The notes under the pieces are model-generated. The model saw only the letters and a program-made list of their open reading frames with translations. It had not been told where the DNA came from and did no database searches. A program made the position numbers and the translations under genes. Shown here piece by piece: positions 41,657 to 53,624 of a stretch of DNA of 64,000 nucleotides. Positions within the stretch are counted from its first letter, which is position 1. The number at the start of each line of letters is the position of its first letter. The DNA lies in contig CM060188.1 of the NCBI GenBank assembly GCA_030549335.1, positions 42,373,696 to 42,437,695 on the forward strand. The letters are read 5' to 3'. This stretch comes from Pontederia crassipes. Taxonomy: Eukaryota > Streptophyta > Magnoliopsida > Commelinales > Pontederiaceae.

Positions 41657-41967
41657 TGTTAGATATTTGATTGGAGGATTCAATTCAAGGTGAAGATTTA
41701 TTAATAATGTCTTGAATTCTACCCAACTGTAAATCCATCCAGACCCCAACACTCCGAAGTAAAAGGCGCTCTTGCACTACGACGTTGTCGGTCTGTAATT
41801 CCTATCGTCTATAAAAGAGAGTGCCTATATAAACTCCCTATGGGTCTAAACATAAAGCAATCTGCCTTGTAATCCTCTTCTGTTTTCATCTAATAAAATT
41901 TTGCGTCACCTTAAATTTCTTAGATTTTCTTGCAGTGCATAATTTCTCTCGTGCAAAAATCCTAACG
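41657..41967 (+). repeat. Copia 3' LTR
   Basis: Begins TGTTAGATATTTGATTGGAG and ends 'atcctaacg'. Shorter than the 5' LTR because of an internal deletion of about 90 bp. Confidence 0.85.
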
Positions 41968-43007
41968 ATTACATAAAAAAGAACAAAGATCCAACAAGAA
42001 TAATAAAGGTGCATTGGGAGTATAAATTATGACTTAAATGAATGATATTGGAAGTGTTTCTTACTAAATCAAAGATTGACATGAGGAACCTCCGTAAAGA
42101 TTATTATGACCTTATTGGAATAGTAAGATTAATTCATTGGAGAGGCAAAGCGAAGTACAATCATTAACTGCATGACATCAATAGGTAACCAAGGAAAACT
42201 CTACCATTCAGGAGTAGCATGATCATCATTGGGTGCAATAGTCACATTGAGTATGCTTAGATTAGAGGTGGACTTTCGGATGGCGGACCTAGCTCGTGCC
42301 ATCACATGTGGGACCGCTCAATTGCACATTGGGAACGACACGGCCCGAACACAGGGAACATAAACCTGATCCGACATGGCGCAACACGCCATTTGTTTTA
42401 TTTTATGTCGACCAATACGGATTATGCAATGTCAACACGGTCCGCAAATTGTCAATGATGGGACGAGTCACTGGACGTACATATGTTTCATTAACACGGT
42501 CTGCATGGCATCAACATGGCCCGTGTGGACAATATGACAACTGACTATGATAACAAGGCATGCGAGATTTGGGGATTGGCGGACTGCCACATGTCATGAA
42601 AAAATACAATCCGTGCAGAATAAACATGGACTGCGATATCATTTGAATGATTTTTTGAACGGTGTGTGGTCATTTCAAACTTCAACATGGGTTGTGTATA
42701 GTCAATGAGGACTATGTTTTATTATTTCTAATCAATTTGTTTTATTTTCTTTCCTTATAACCCCTTCATTTTATTCACTTCATCTCCACGAGCCATCTCA
42801 TTCTCTCCGATCTCTCAATTCTCAAACTCTCTATCTCCCTCTCACTCACTCTCCCTCAAAGGCCAAAGCTCTCAATACTCTCTCAAAGCTCTCATCCAGA
42901 AGTTCTCCTCTTCATTAACATTTTTATATACAATTGCATAATATATATTATTTATTTGAACAACATTTTTATTTTTGAATTATTATGTTTATTAAAAATG
43001 AATTACA

Positions 43008-43557
43008 ATGGATCCGTTTAATTTATGTGGTGATTATGCTGCGTATTCACTTTATGAACCACCACATATGCCATATATTACTAGTAGTGCTGGTGCTTTT
43101 AATTCTTTATCATCACATGTAGGTGATTCATCCGATCACGTGGAAACTACATTGCCCAATTACTCCAACTATCTATGTGAATTATTTTGTCATTCCTAAT
43201 CTTAATATTCTTTCAAGTTCTATAGGTCCTGAAGGAGATGCTCCCGACAAGGTCCGTCAGACTTAGATGCTCCCGCACAAGGTGAGGTAATAGGTAAAAA
43301 AGGAAGAACGACAAGGTTAACTAGTGAAGTTTGAAATTGTTTTGAAAAAAAAAAATTAGAGATGAAAATTATGCAAAAAAAGATAAAGCTATTTGTAAAA
43401 TTTGCGAAGCTAGTTATGCTGTTGCCTCTTCTTCGGGCATGGACATATGAACTTCTTTAAATGGTGATGATTTTTTACGTATTATAGTACATTGGATTGA
43501 TACAAAATAGTTAGTGCAAAAAAAATATTACATTTAAAAAAAATGAACATCCTCATA
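43008..43557 (+). pseudogene. hAT-2 transposase N-terminus with BED zinc finger (broken)
   Basis: An ATG at 43008 opens MDPFNLCGDYAAYSLYEPPH … for 63 codons. After stops and frame changes the BED-type finger appears: KAICKICEASYAVASSSG at about 43387-43440 (C-x2-C). The element is then cut by CACTA at 43558. Confidence 0.7.
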
Positions 43558-43732
43558 CACTACAAGAAAATGATTAATTTGCGACGGACATTTTTTTAAG
43601 GACATGAATCATTCGAATTTTTTTACGGTAGTTGCGATGGATAGAAAAATCCTTCTAAATTAACGAAGGCCAAAAAGGCTTTCATTACTACGGACGGAAT
43701 ATCTTCGTCAATAAATTACCGTATTTTATTAT

Positions 43733-44640
43733 TAAATTATTATTTTATTTACCAAAAGATAGTGCCTTCGAAAATACTAAAGGATTTAGTATCCGTCGGT
43801 AATTTCGAAGGATATTACCCGTGGTAATTAAAATAATATCATTTATTATCAATATTTTTATATATAATAATATTATTAAACATTAATAATACTATATGTA
43901 TTCATATATATGATTATAAACATTAGTAATATAATATTATATTATAAATATTTTAAATAAATGGAAGAGAGATATGTATTATATTATAGACATTAATAAT
44001 ATATTATTATTTTATTTACCGAATGACAGTGCCTTTGAAATTACCGAAGGATTTAGCATCCATCGATAATTTCAAAGGACGTTACCTGTCGGTAATTACC
44101 GAAGGATAATGCCTTCGAAATTATCGAATGAGATATCCGTCCGTACTTAAAATAGTATTATTTATTATCAATATATATAATATTATTAAAGATTAATAAT
44201 AGTACATGTATTGATATTAATTATATGTATTCATATATATGATTATAAACATTAGTAATATAATATTATATTATAAATATTTTAAGTAAATGGAAGAGAG
44301 ATATGTATTATAATATAAACATTAATAATGTATTATTATTTTATTTATTGAAGGATAGTGCCTTCGAAATTATCGAAGGATTTAGCATTTGTCGATAATT
44401 TTTCGTCCATCGATAATTACCAAAGGATAATGTCTTCGAAATTACCGAAGGATTAACATCCGTCAGTAATTTCGAAGGAGATACCTGTCGGTAATTAAAA
44501 TAGTATCATTTATTATCAATATATATAATAATATTATTAATCATTAATAATAGTACATGTATTGATATTAATTTGATGTATTAATATATATGATTACAAT
44601 CATTATTATCTAAACATTAGTATTAAGATACGTATGTCTT
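43733..44640. repeat. Tandem array in the CACTA element
   Basis: Three diverged copies of a unit of about 300 bp, each with 'agtgccttcgaaattaccgaaggatttagc', 'cgtcggtaattaaaatagtatca' and a long AT-rich part. The 'ccttcgaaattaccgaagg' core is itself an imperfect palindrome. A degenerate further trace lies at about 45190-45290. Confidence 0.75.
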
Positions 44641-45449
44641 TTATAATTTTTCATTTTGTACACTTTTATATAAACATTAGCATTATATTTTATTTATCAT
44701 TATTTAATAAATTAGTTATTAAAAAAATAAAGACATTTATGAGAAAATAAATACATATAATATTATTAATGTTAATAATAAAATTTTATATCATAAACGT
44801 TAATATTAAATTATTATTTTAATTACCGAGAGGTCTAGCGGTTGCAAATGGAATAATTTCTTGAGTGAACATCAACTTTTTTATATAGAAAATAATAGTC
44901 ATCCAACTTTAACTTAGACGTAGGTCATCCAACTTAAGCTTCTAAAATCCGCGGTCATCAAACATAGGTTGTTGTAACTCTAAGATTCAAAATTGAGACG
45001 GTCATCCAACTTTACGTAAAGACATAATGTATTATTTTTTTAAACAGTCATATTGTGATTTATAATATAATACATATCAATCTTCCAAATATTTATAATA
45101 TAATATTATGATTATTAATGTTTTTAGTCGTATATGTTAATATTATAATGTTTAATAATAAATTTTGTTATATAATTATTGATAAAAATATATTATTCTA
45201 TTTACCGACGAGTACTTCCTTCAGAATTACCGATGGATATTATATCCTTCGATAAGTTTGAAGGATATATCCGTCGCTAATTTTAATATTTTCCCGCTCA
45301 TTTTTCCCCCTCCCCCTTCTCGTTCCCGTGCCTCCTCTCTCCCTATATTTCCCCCCTTCAACTTTCCCCTTTCTTACTCGTTTTCACCCTCTCTATCTCT
45401 CCTCCTCTCCCTCTCTCTCCCATGGTGGCGACTCCCGACTTCGGCGGCG

Positions 45450-46060
45450 ATGACTCCTAGCGGATCCAGCGCATAGGCGACTGGAGGCGTCGAATCCGGC
45501 CGTAGGCGATGGGATTCGGCCATAGGAAGCGGGATCTAGTTCGCAAGCAGTCCAGCTCACATGCAGTTGGATCCGACTTACAGGCAGTGGATCCAACTCG
45601 CAAGCGGCGGGATCCGGCTCGTAGGCGGTTGGATCCGATCATAGATGCCGGATCCGACTCGCAGGCGTCGGATCAGCCCATAGGTGGCGGGATCTAGCTC
45701 GCAGGTGTCGGATCCGGCTCACAGGTGGTCGGATCTGGCCTGCAGGTGGTCGAATCCGGCCACAGGCGTCGAATCCAGCTCACAAACTGTGGATCTGGCT
45801 TGCAGGCGGTCGATCGGGCTCGTAGGTTGTTGGATCCGACGCGCGGGCGACCGATCCGGCATGCGGACGGCGGAGGCTATCGGTGGCAGACTCCCCATCC
45901 CCCCTCCCTCCCCTTCTCTTTCTATATCTCGATTCCGACCGCCTGCTCAGAATCGGCTGCTCAATCGGGCTCGCAGGCTGTTGGAGCCGACGCGCGGGTG
46001 ACCGATCCGGCATGCGGATGGCGGAGGCTATCGGTGGCAGCCTCCCCATCCCCCCTCTCT
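45450..46060. repeat. GC-rich minisatellite in the CACTA element
   Basis: Units of about 24-30 bp around 'ggatccggctcgcaggcg' are repeated some 15 times, followed by a duplicated larger block ('gcgggcgaccgatccggcatgcgg' at about 45840 and again at about 45995). The long overlapping frames here on both strands come from the repeat structure and I do not call them genes. Confidence 0.75.
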
Positions 46061-46609
46061 TTCTATATCTCGATTCCGACCGCCTGCTCAAAATCGACTG
46101 CTAGCGCCATCCGACAGTAGACGACCTATTTTTTTAATATTTTTAAAAACTTTTCGATGGATGTATCCCATCGCAATCCTCCGGTGCCTTCGACGGTGCG
46201 ACCCGTTGAGCCTTCGATGGGTCAAACCCGTCAGTTTCGACGGGAGAGCTCCCGTCAGAACTATCGACTGGAGAACCCATTGAAACTCGTCGGAACCTAC
46301 GAAGGGGTCAGCATTCCCAGTAGTGCAATTAGGAACTTTCAGACGGCAAGATCCGTCAAAAATTTTGAAGGATGACCTTCCCTTTGAAACTTTCAACGGA
46401 TTCTACCTGTCAAAAATTTTGAAGGCAAGTTATTCGTCGCAGACATTTGTCGAAACTACATAAGGAATATTTTAGGACCGTCGATAATTTTTTTCGATGA
46501 CAAAATTTCTAACAAACTGCTATCCATCGAAAAATCCATCGCAAAGGCATATTTGTGACGGATTTCGAAGGTTTTGCGATATATCCATCGCAAAATTCTT
46601 GTAGTGATA

Positions 46610-47840
46610 ATGGTTTGCAAATTGCAAAACGTGATAGAAAAGTAATTAATGAATATGATCTTAAAAATAAAATTTTATGTCGTACTTTTGAAGTGCTAAT
46701 AATTTCGTTGCACAATTTTAAATTCAAAGGTTAAAATTTCACTTTAAATAATATTTCTTTTCCATCAAAGATGTGTGTATCATATTATTAATTCACGTGT
46801 TAAAAAAGGATTAAAATTAGTAGTTAGAATACTTGAAAATCTTAAAGTAGCAATTGTAAATTTACATCATTATGGACTTAGGAGATAAACATTTAAAGAA
46901 ATTTATCATCATTAGAATATTTTGTATAGAAAATTAAATATTGATATGTCTAGAAGATGGAATAGTACTTATGACATGCTTAAATTATTTATTCCATTTA
47001 GACATGCACTCGATAATTTTATTTTGACTATGACACAATATTTAGCAGCTCGAATTATTGATTCGGAATGGGATGTTGCTAACACAGTTATGGAACTATT
47101 GCAAGTTTTTTACAATATTACTTTAGAATTATCTACGATTTACTCCACTGTTTCACATTTAATAATTAATCAATTTCATGAAATGAAATTTCATTTCATG
47201 AAAAACATGAATTATCAAATGAGCATTTTGAAATAATTTATTTGATGGAATAAATTATTTTAGAATATTGGAATAATTTCCCTCTTATAGGAACTTTAGT
47301 AATGATGTTGGATTCTAAATCCAAGGAATTTAGCCATAAATGGTACACAAAAGAAATTAAGAATAGTTTTCCTGAACAACATATAAGAAATCATCCTTAA
47401 TTGCAGACTGACAATTTTATTAATTCAAATTATAATTATGAAAATATAATAAATTAAGTACATGTAATATTTATGAAAAAAAATTGGTGTGCAGATCAAG
47501 AAACTCATATAAAGTTTCATCCAATTTCAACTTCCTTTTGAATAATGAACTGCAAGATTATTGTGGGGAGATCAAGAAACTCAAATGAAGTTTCATCCAA
47601 TTTAGCTGTCCCTTTGTATAATGAAATGCAAGATTATTTATCAAGTCCAAATGAATGTGTTAGTTATATCGATGTCTTGATCTGGTGAAAATTAAATAGT
47701 CATATGTATACGATTCTCTCTGCCTTAGCTCGAGATTTTTTAGATGTTTAGATGTCTATAATGGCATCAGAACAATTACTCAAACAAAACGTCAAAAATT
47801 CTTATTACCTTACATGAAATATGATGTTGAAACATACGTC
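46610..47840 (+). pseudogene. hAT-2 transposase, middle and C-terminal part (broken)
   Basis: Continues the element after CACTA. NIDMSRRWNSTYDMLKLFIP and SEWDVANTVMELLQVFYNIT, then LELSTIYSTVSHLIINQFHE (46940-47190) match the central region of RICESLEEPER-like hAT transposases. MLDSKSKEFSHKWY follows at 47300. The dimerisation region appears at 47640-47800 as YLSSPNECVSYIDVLIW then ILSALARDFLDV and MASEQ (family: D-V-L-x-W-W-K, P-x-L-S-x-M-A-R-D, A-S-E). Many stops interrupt it. Confidence 0.83.
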
Positions 47841-48429
47841 TCCTTCCCTTATAATTTGTTATAAAATAATTGTTGTAGACACGTAGTTTTTAATTCTTTA
47901 TAAATTTACTTTTTTTTCTTATTTAATAATAATAGAACTCTTGTGGACGTAATACTACTAATACTATAATACTACTAATGTTATAGACTTATACTAATAA
48001 CTAATATGATATTCTACTATTATGAATTATACAATAATTATATATAGTATATTAATATTTATTATTAACTATATTTATTAAGCACTTACCAACTAATATT
48101 ATGTATAAGGTATAACTCAATTATTCATTTTACAAATTTATTTACTTAATAATGAATTAATGACAACATATTTAAAATTTTAACTATATAATTATTATAT
48201 AATATAATACTAATTAAAATAGTCACTAAATCATAATATTAGTATTATATATAATAATAAGTAATTAAAAATTAAAAAAAATGAAGAAAAAAAAGTGAGT
48301 ACAAACCTTGTCAAATTGGCATAATATCAATCCAGCATGACACAATTCATTTTTAATATGAGTCATGCCAGCTTGACATAACTCGTCAGCACGAATATAA
48401 CAGGACACAACTCCATCTCTAACTTAGAT

Positions 48430-48996
48430 GGCGGGACTGATCTCTCTTGCCTCAAAACGATCAAAAGGGTGACAAAGTAATCACTCCAAGCAGCGAGGTG
48501 TGAGTGCTTAGGCTCGAGGTCCCCAAGCGCTAGGTGGTGATTGACTCCTTGCCGGTGGGATGGTGTTATGAAGTCATGATATCGTCTCTCCCCTTTGGTG
48601 CAAGACCATTCTTCGGGTACCACTTTTTCCTTTTTTTTTGGGGTTGCTTGATTAAAATTTTATAAGCTATATTCAAAATTAATAGAATATAATAAGATAA
48701 CAAAGCAAACAATACAGAAAAAGCTCTGCATTATTAGAACCTATGGTCTTTTAAATTAATAATTAAATTAGAAAACTTGAATGTGTAAATCAACTTATTA
48801 TGTAAGATAATTTTTAAGGTGTCAACTAGTTTAGAAAACAGTGTATATATACCTAAATATACTTTTCAGTAAGGTGTATATGTTGGTGGGCTGAGTTCTA
48901 TACTAACGTTGAAGCTTTGGGTCCATTTTTTTCATAAGTTGGGGGTGAAAAGAGTGATAAGTTGTTAGAAGGAAAAAAGGAATCAATGCATCGAAT
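48430..48996. other. Intergenic spacer, no gene
   Basis: AT-rich sequence between hAT-2 and the next MITE. Nothing recognisable. Confidence 0.4.
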
Positions 48997-48997
48997 A

Positions 48998-49226
48998 ATG
49001 TTGTAAAATTTGGACTGAATATTGGCTCAAAAAAATTTCGAATAACGTCAGTTCGGTTGGACTACTTTGATGCGAATTGCCAAACTGGATAATGATAAAA
49101 TAATATAAAAATTATATTCAGTTAAAATACTTATCAATATATATTTATTGATAATTTCTATAATTACACATCAAAGTATAATGATATTACTACTATTGTC
49201 TAATAAATAAAGGAACAAGATAGTTG

Positions 49227-49260
<34 letters not shown>

Positions 49261-49741
49261 AATCCTGAATATATAAATTAACATATAAACTCGTAATTCA
49301 TGTACTTAATTATTGATATTTATTTAAGACAAAGTTTTAAATTTAAACAAAATAAATAAATTCTTTAACATTTTATTTTTATTAGAGGATTAATTATCTA
49401 TTTATTTTTCATTTAGATATTCATATAAATAAAAATATGACTTTAATAAAGTAAGTGAATAAAACAAATTAGTAGAAATTGATTTCACATAACATATAAT
49501 GGTTAAAGTGGTAAGTGTGCACACAAAAGGCATGAAGGTAGGAGGTTCAATCCTTTCCTCCATCATACCTTTTTAAAGTAAAATTTGTTAAATTGATCCA
49601 AATCCGTTTGGTTCAATGGTCCAACCTGAGTTTGACCAGTTCAACATGGGTCAATGGTTTTGTCGGTTCAATACTAACCCCATAAATGGTTTGAACACTT
49701 GGATTACAAACCTATTTGACTGGTATTGAATTTTACAACAT
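48998..49741. mobile_element. hAT-like MITE
   Basis: The ends ATGTTGTAAAATT and (inverted) AATTTTACAACAT agree over 13 bases, and the subterminal sequence is rich in 'ggttcaa'/'gaccagttcaac' motifs like those of hAT-1. A (TA)n run lies at 49222-49258. At 49500-49560 a tRNA-like pair of boxes ('ggttaaagtggtaag' and 'ggttcaatcc') is visible and could be a SINE fragment. No 8-bp duplication was found. Confidence 0.5.
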
Positions 49742-51290
49742 GGGTCTCAAAGAGGACATAAACCTCCATGTAAAACCTTAGATTTTTCAAAACGGGCATT
49801 TGAGTTATTAAAGAAAAGCTCGCCTTTGACCAACATATAAAATCTCAAATCCCCCGACCCCCTAACAACCAAATCTCTCTATCTCATCCTCGCTTTCATC
49901 ATAACAACATGACTCTATTATGGTGGAGGATCTACAAGATTGATTAAAAAGAAAAGAGCAAGATTGTGAGGCCAAGGATAAGAAAATCGGAAGTGTTTCT
50001 AGATGAGGAACAAGGAGAACAAAAAAGATTAAGGAGAAAAGAGTTTTTGATTTAAAACTAAGAGGCATCTAAAGAAATTTTAAATCCCTCTCTCGTATCT
50101 TAATGATTTGTCCATAAATGATGTTAATATTTTACTTTTAAAATTCCTATGATGATCTTCTATGTTAAATTACAAAAAATCATGAATAAGCAAAGATTTT
50201 AATAGATCATGTTCCTCTTGTGCTCATGACCATGAATATATGTAACACGAGAATGACATCTTTGTCATGAACATGAGCGAAGGTTCAATCCTTTCCTCCA
50301 TCATACATTTTTAAAGTAAAATTTGTTAAGCTGGTCTAAATCCGTTCGGTTCAACGATCGAAGTCAATGGTTTTGCTGATTCAATACTAACCCATAAACC
50401 GTTTGAACACTTGGATTATGAACCTATTTGATTGGTCGGTCCGAACTGAGTTTTACAATATTGTTCTCAAAGAATAAAGCTCCATGTAAAACCTTAGATT
50501 TTTCAAAACGAGCATTTTAGTTATTAAAGAAAAACTCACCTTTAACCCAACATATAAAATCTCAAATCCCCTGACCCTTGTATCTCTCCCACGTTTTCTT
50601 CCACCCTAACCACCAAATCTCTCTATCTCATCCTCGCTTCCATATAACAACATGTCATGTTATGGTGGAGGATCCACAAGATTGATTAAAAGGAAAAGAG
50701 CAAGATTGTGAGGCCAAGGATAAGAAAATCGGAAGTGTTTCTAGATGAGGAACAAGGAGAACAAAAAAAGATTAAGGAGAAAAGGGTTTTTGATTTAAAA
50801 CTAAGAGGCATCTAAATTAATTTTAAATCCCTCTCTCGTATCTCAATGATTTGCTTATATCTAGTGACAGTGTATTCCTTTTTAGATTGTGATTGAGTGA
50901 TGCATTGTTTAGGATCAGATTTAGATCTTATTATTCACATATGATTTTGGAGAAGTCCATAAATGATGTTAATATTTTACTTTAAAATTCCTATGCTGAT
51001 CTTCCATGTTAAAGTATAAAAAAACTATTTTTTTATGTTGTATGAACCTTGATTGCTGCCTAGATCATAACAAGAATCATGATCATGGGTCAAGCATCGG
51101 AGGTTCAAAAAAAAATGTTTCATGGGTAGTAAATAATGCACTTCATGGGCCACGACACGGTCAGGTCATGGTCATGACATCTCCCTTACGATCATGAATG
51201 GGCAAAGATTTTAATAGATCATGTTCTCCTTGTGCTCATGACCATGAACATCTGTCCTCACGAGCATGACATCTTTGTCATGAATGCGAG
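49548..51290. repeat. Tandem duplication (about 0.73 kb and a longer second copy)
   Basis: Copy 1 at about 49548-50281 and copy 2 at about 50282-51290 share 'ggttcaatcctttcctccatca', 'aaatctctctatctcatcctcgc', 'gaggccaaggataagaaaatcgg' and 'catgacatctttgtcatgaa'. Copy 2 has extra segments at about 50857-50955 and 51020-51190. No coding region is supported in either copy. Confidence 0.8.
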
Positions 51291-52319
51291 CAGGAAAAGA
51301 TCATCATGATTATCCCCTCGCTCATGACATGAAATTATGTTTCACGGCCATCACGACCATGATTGTAATGTCATGAACCATGACTACAGTTTAACGATTG
51401 TGACAAGTAAGAATCCCCTATCTTGTCGTTTAATTTATGCATTGAGTATTATTATGAAAAGTATGAGGTTAAATTGTGATTGCCATGACTTGTGTGTATA
51501 TTATAACTATGACATATAAACCTTGATTCATGATTGTTAAACCTAGACACACATTATGCATGGTTAAAGATTGAACATTGTTTGATGAAATGATTGTGGT
51601 ATTTAAAGATGTAAAATATATAATAGAGAACATGGCTTGGCTCATTACTATGAAAGGAAAGAAATACTATTTTCAACATTGTATTTGTATTTTTCTAACG
51701 ATATCCGCTGGTGTGTCTCCTTAGCCTAGCTTGCCAATATAGTAATGATGCACTAATTCTTCAAGTAAAGATGAAAGATATCACAATGATGATGATGAAT
51801 GAAAATAAATTATAACACTTCAACATGGTATGTGATAAAGAAACAAGAAAACTGAGATGCTATGTAATAAGATAACTTCAAGGAGTTATAATCAACTTCT
51901 AAGAAACTTATATGAAATGGTAATAAAATATGTAAATTAGAAAAGAAAGCATGACCTATTGTATCATGATAATTAATTGATGTTATGCCATCTTGTTTTA
52001 CATGTCTACGAAATTATTATGGTCCAATGTATGCATGCATGTTTTATTGTTTGACATGCAAGATTTTTACAGCACGTTATGGCATGCATTCTTTACATAT
52101 ATATAATGTTCTGGCGAATGAGTTTGACCAATATTTTCAAAATCGAGGTCACAGTTGAACCAATTCATTTGGATACAAATAAATTTAATCATATTTTTAT
52201 TTAAAAATATTATTTACAACAATAATAACAAATAGTAATAGATTGAAGTAGAAAATTAAAATAAGGCATGCAATTTTTGAGATTTCATGCAAAACTACTA
52301 GCTCATTAGACAAAAACTT

Positions 52320-52320
<1 letters not shown>
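51291..52320. other. Intergenic, no gene
   Basis: AT-rich sequence with many 'catgac/gtcatg' motifs around 51230-51530. No gene recognised. Confidence 0.4.
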
Positions 52321-52353
<33 letters not shown>

Positions 52354-52357
<4 letters not shown>

Positions 52358-53031
52358 GGTGCATACACAAAACAATGTATGCACCCTGCAATCCCTTAAT
52401 CTTAACCACGCGATCAGCATCGTGTGGTCGAGATTTAGGCATTGTCTTAAAAGTGGCTCGATTGATTAGTAATCAGATTCATTCTAGAATCAAAGGGGCT
52501 ACTTCCGACTCATTCTGCCCAGTTTATTCTTGATTCTAAGGTACAGATAAAAGAAAGGGAATCATCACTGTTAGGATTCTTCTTCGCTTCTTCCTTGCCA
52601 TTGCTAGGAGATCACCACCTCTCAGATAAAAGAAAGGGGATCATTGCTCGCTGATGGGATTCTTCTTCCCTGTCGTTGATAGTAGATCGCGACCTCTGCA
52701 GTCATATTCACAAATTTTAATGATTTCACTAAGGACACAGACAAAACAATCCATGTACCAACTTCAATTAACCATACAAGCTTCAGGAAAAATCAGTGCG
52801 GGAGTCATACGATCCATAACAAAGAATACATCAAATACCACACAGGAGGATATGTGAGCTGCTACATCATACTTATGGCTGCTATATCAAGTACCAGACA
52901 AGCATCCATTAGCCTCCATTTCAAGTTCTGGCCCTCTTACAATCTAAACAATAAAATGTTAAGCATAAGAGCTTATGTGTCCCTTCTCATTTGCTCTTCT
53001 ACTCAACCTGTGCCCTCCTTCCCATTTATGC

Positions 53032-53062
<31 letters not shown>

Positions 53063-53604
53063 TCTAAAAATGTTATTAAAAACATGTACCAACACTACAG
53101 AAAAAGTACTCACTATTGCGAACGGAGATACCCAGCAACAGTGCGGCCTACGGGATGACTACGAGATTGCCTAACATTTGGGCGACATATGCAACGAAAG
53201 GAACACATCTTGCTGGTTGCTCAGCTTCTCAGCAACGTCTACAATAGAATGAGCGTGGCCTGGGGATCGCTCAGCTTGTCGGCAACGTCTGCAATAGAAG
53301 GCGCTTTCTTTTTGCTTCCTTGATCTCATACGTGGTCTGCCATATATTGGAGAGGCAGCGATCTCCTAACGAAGACGGAAGAAGAATCTCATACGTGATT
53401 ATTCCCTTTCTTTTATCTGATTGTCTCTGCCTTAGAATGCAGAATGAATCGGAAGCAACCCTTTTGATTTCAGAATGAGCCGGAGTACTAAGTAAATGAG
53501 CCACTATTAGACTAACGCCCTAAATATCAACCACACGATGCGAATCGAACGACTAAAATGGAGAGATTGCAAGGTGCATACAAAAAATTGTGTATGCACC
53601 CTAA
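52354..53604. mobile_element. Element with long terminal inverted repeats
   Basis: TTAGGGTGCATACACAA opens the left end and, inverted, the right end. The similarity then continues inward over roughly 250 bp on each side (shared 'gcatcgtgtggt', 'agtggctc', 'gataaaagaaagggaat', 'gattcttcttc'). Each tip is also a small hairpin ('agggtgcatac…gtatgcaccct'). The middle (about 52690-53230) is non-coding, with a doubled 'gctcagcttctcagcaacgtct' unit at 53220-53295. Such long repeats suggest a Mutator-like or foldback element. A 9-bp duplication was not found, possibly because the left flank is a (TA)n run. Confidence 0.65.
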
Positions 53605-53624
53605 TACATCTCATATATAATATA

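Larger units (their letters stand above)
34868..41967 (+). mobile_element. Copia LTR retrotransposon, decayed, interrupted by a solo LTR
   Basis: LTRs: 34868-35244 (its 5' 45-50 bp missing) and 41657-41967 (starting TGTTAGATATTTGATTGG). Both share 'aataatgtcttgaat', 'gtctataaaagagagtgc' with a TATA box, 'ttttcatctaataaaattttgcgt' and 'cagtgcataattt'. A degraded initiator-tRNA-Met primer site ('ctagtatgatagcgag') follows the 5' LTR. Order gag, protease/pre-integrase, integrase, reverse transcriptase, RNase H defines Copia. The 5' LTR holds about 90 bp (around 34965-35060) lacking in the 3' LTR. No target duplication found. The element is inactive. Confidence 0.88.
43558..46606. mobile_element. 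Non-autonomous CACTA (EnSpm) element nested in hAT-2
   Basis: Starts CACTACAAGAAAATGATT and ends with the inverse (…AAATTCTTGTAGTG), the hallmark CACTA terminus. It is flanked by ATA on both sides (43555-43557 and 46607-46609), the expected 3-bp duplication. No TNPA or TNPD coding sequence was recognised in its 3049 bp. Its content is a tandem array (43733-44640), AT-rich filler, and a GC-rich minisatellite domain (45290-46110). Subterminal 'cgacgga'/'tccatcgc' motifs occur at both ends. Confidence 0.93.
42263..48421 (+). mobile_element. hAT transposon (hAT-2) with 8-bp target duplication
   Basis: The left end TAGAGGTGGACTT and inverted right end TAGAGATGGAGTT are terminal repeats. The flanks GCTTAGAT (42255-42262) and ACTTAGAT (48422-48429) match at 7 of 8 positions. 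The + strand carries a RICESLEEPER-like transposase relic from a BED-finger (43320) to the dimerisation region (47640-47830), split by a CACTA element at 43558-46606. About 710 bp of GC-richer 5' sequence precedes the coding region. Confidence 0.85.

Noticed and set aside
43733-44640. CRISPR-like regularly spaced repeats
   Set aside because: Plant nuclear DNA; units are about 300 bp tandem copies with no short repeat/unique spacer pattern.
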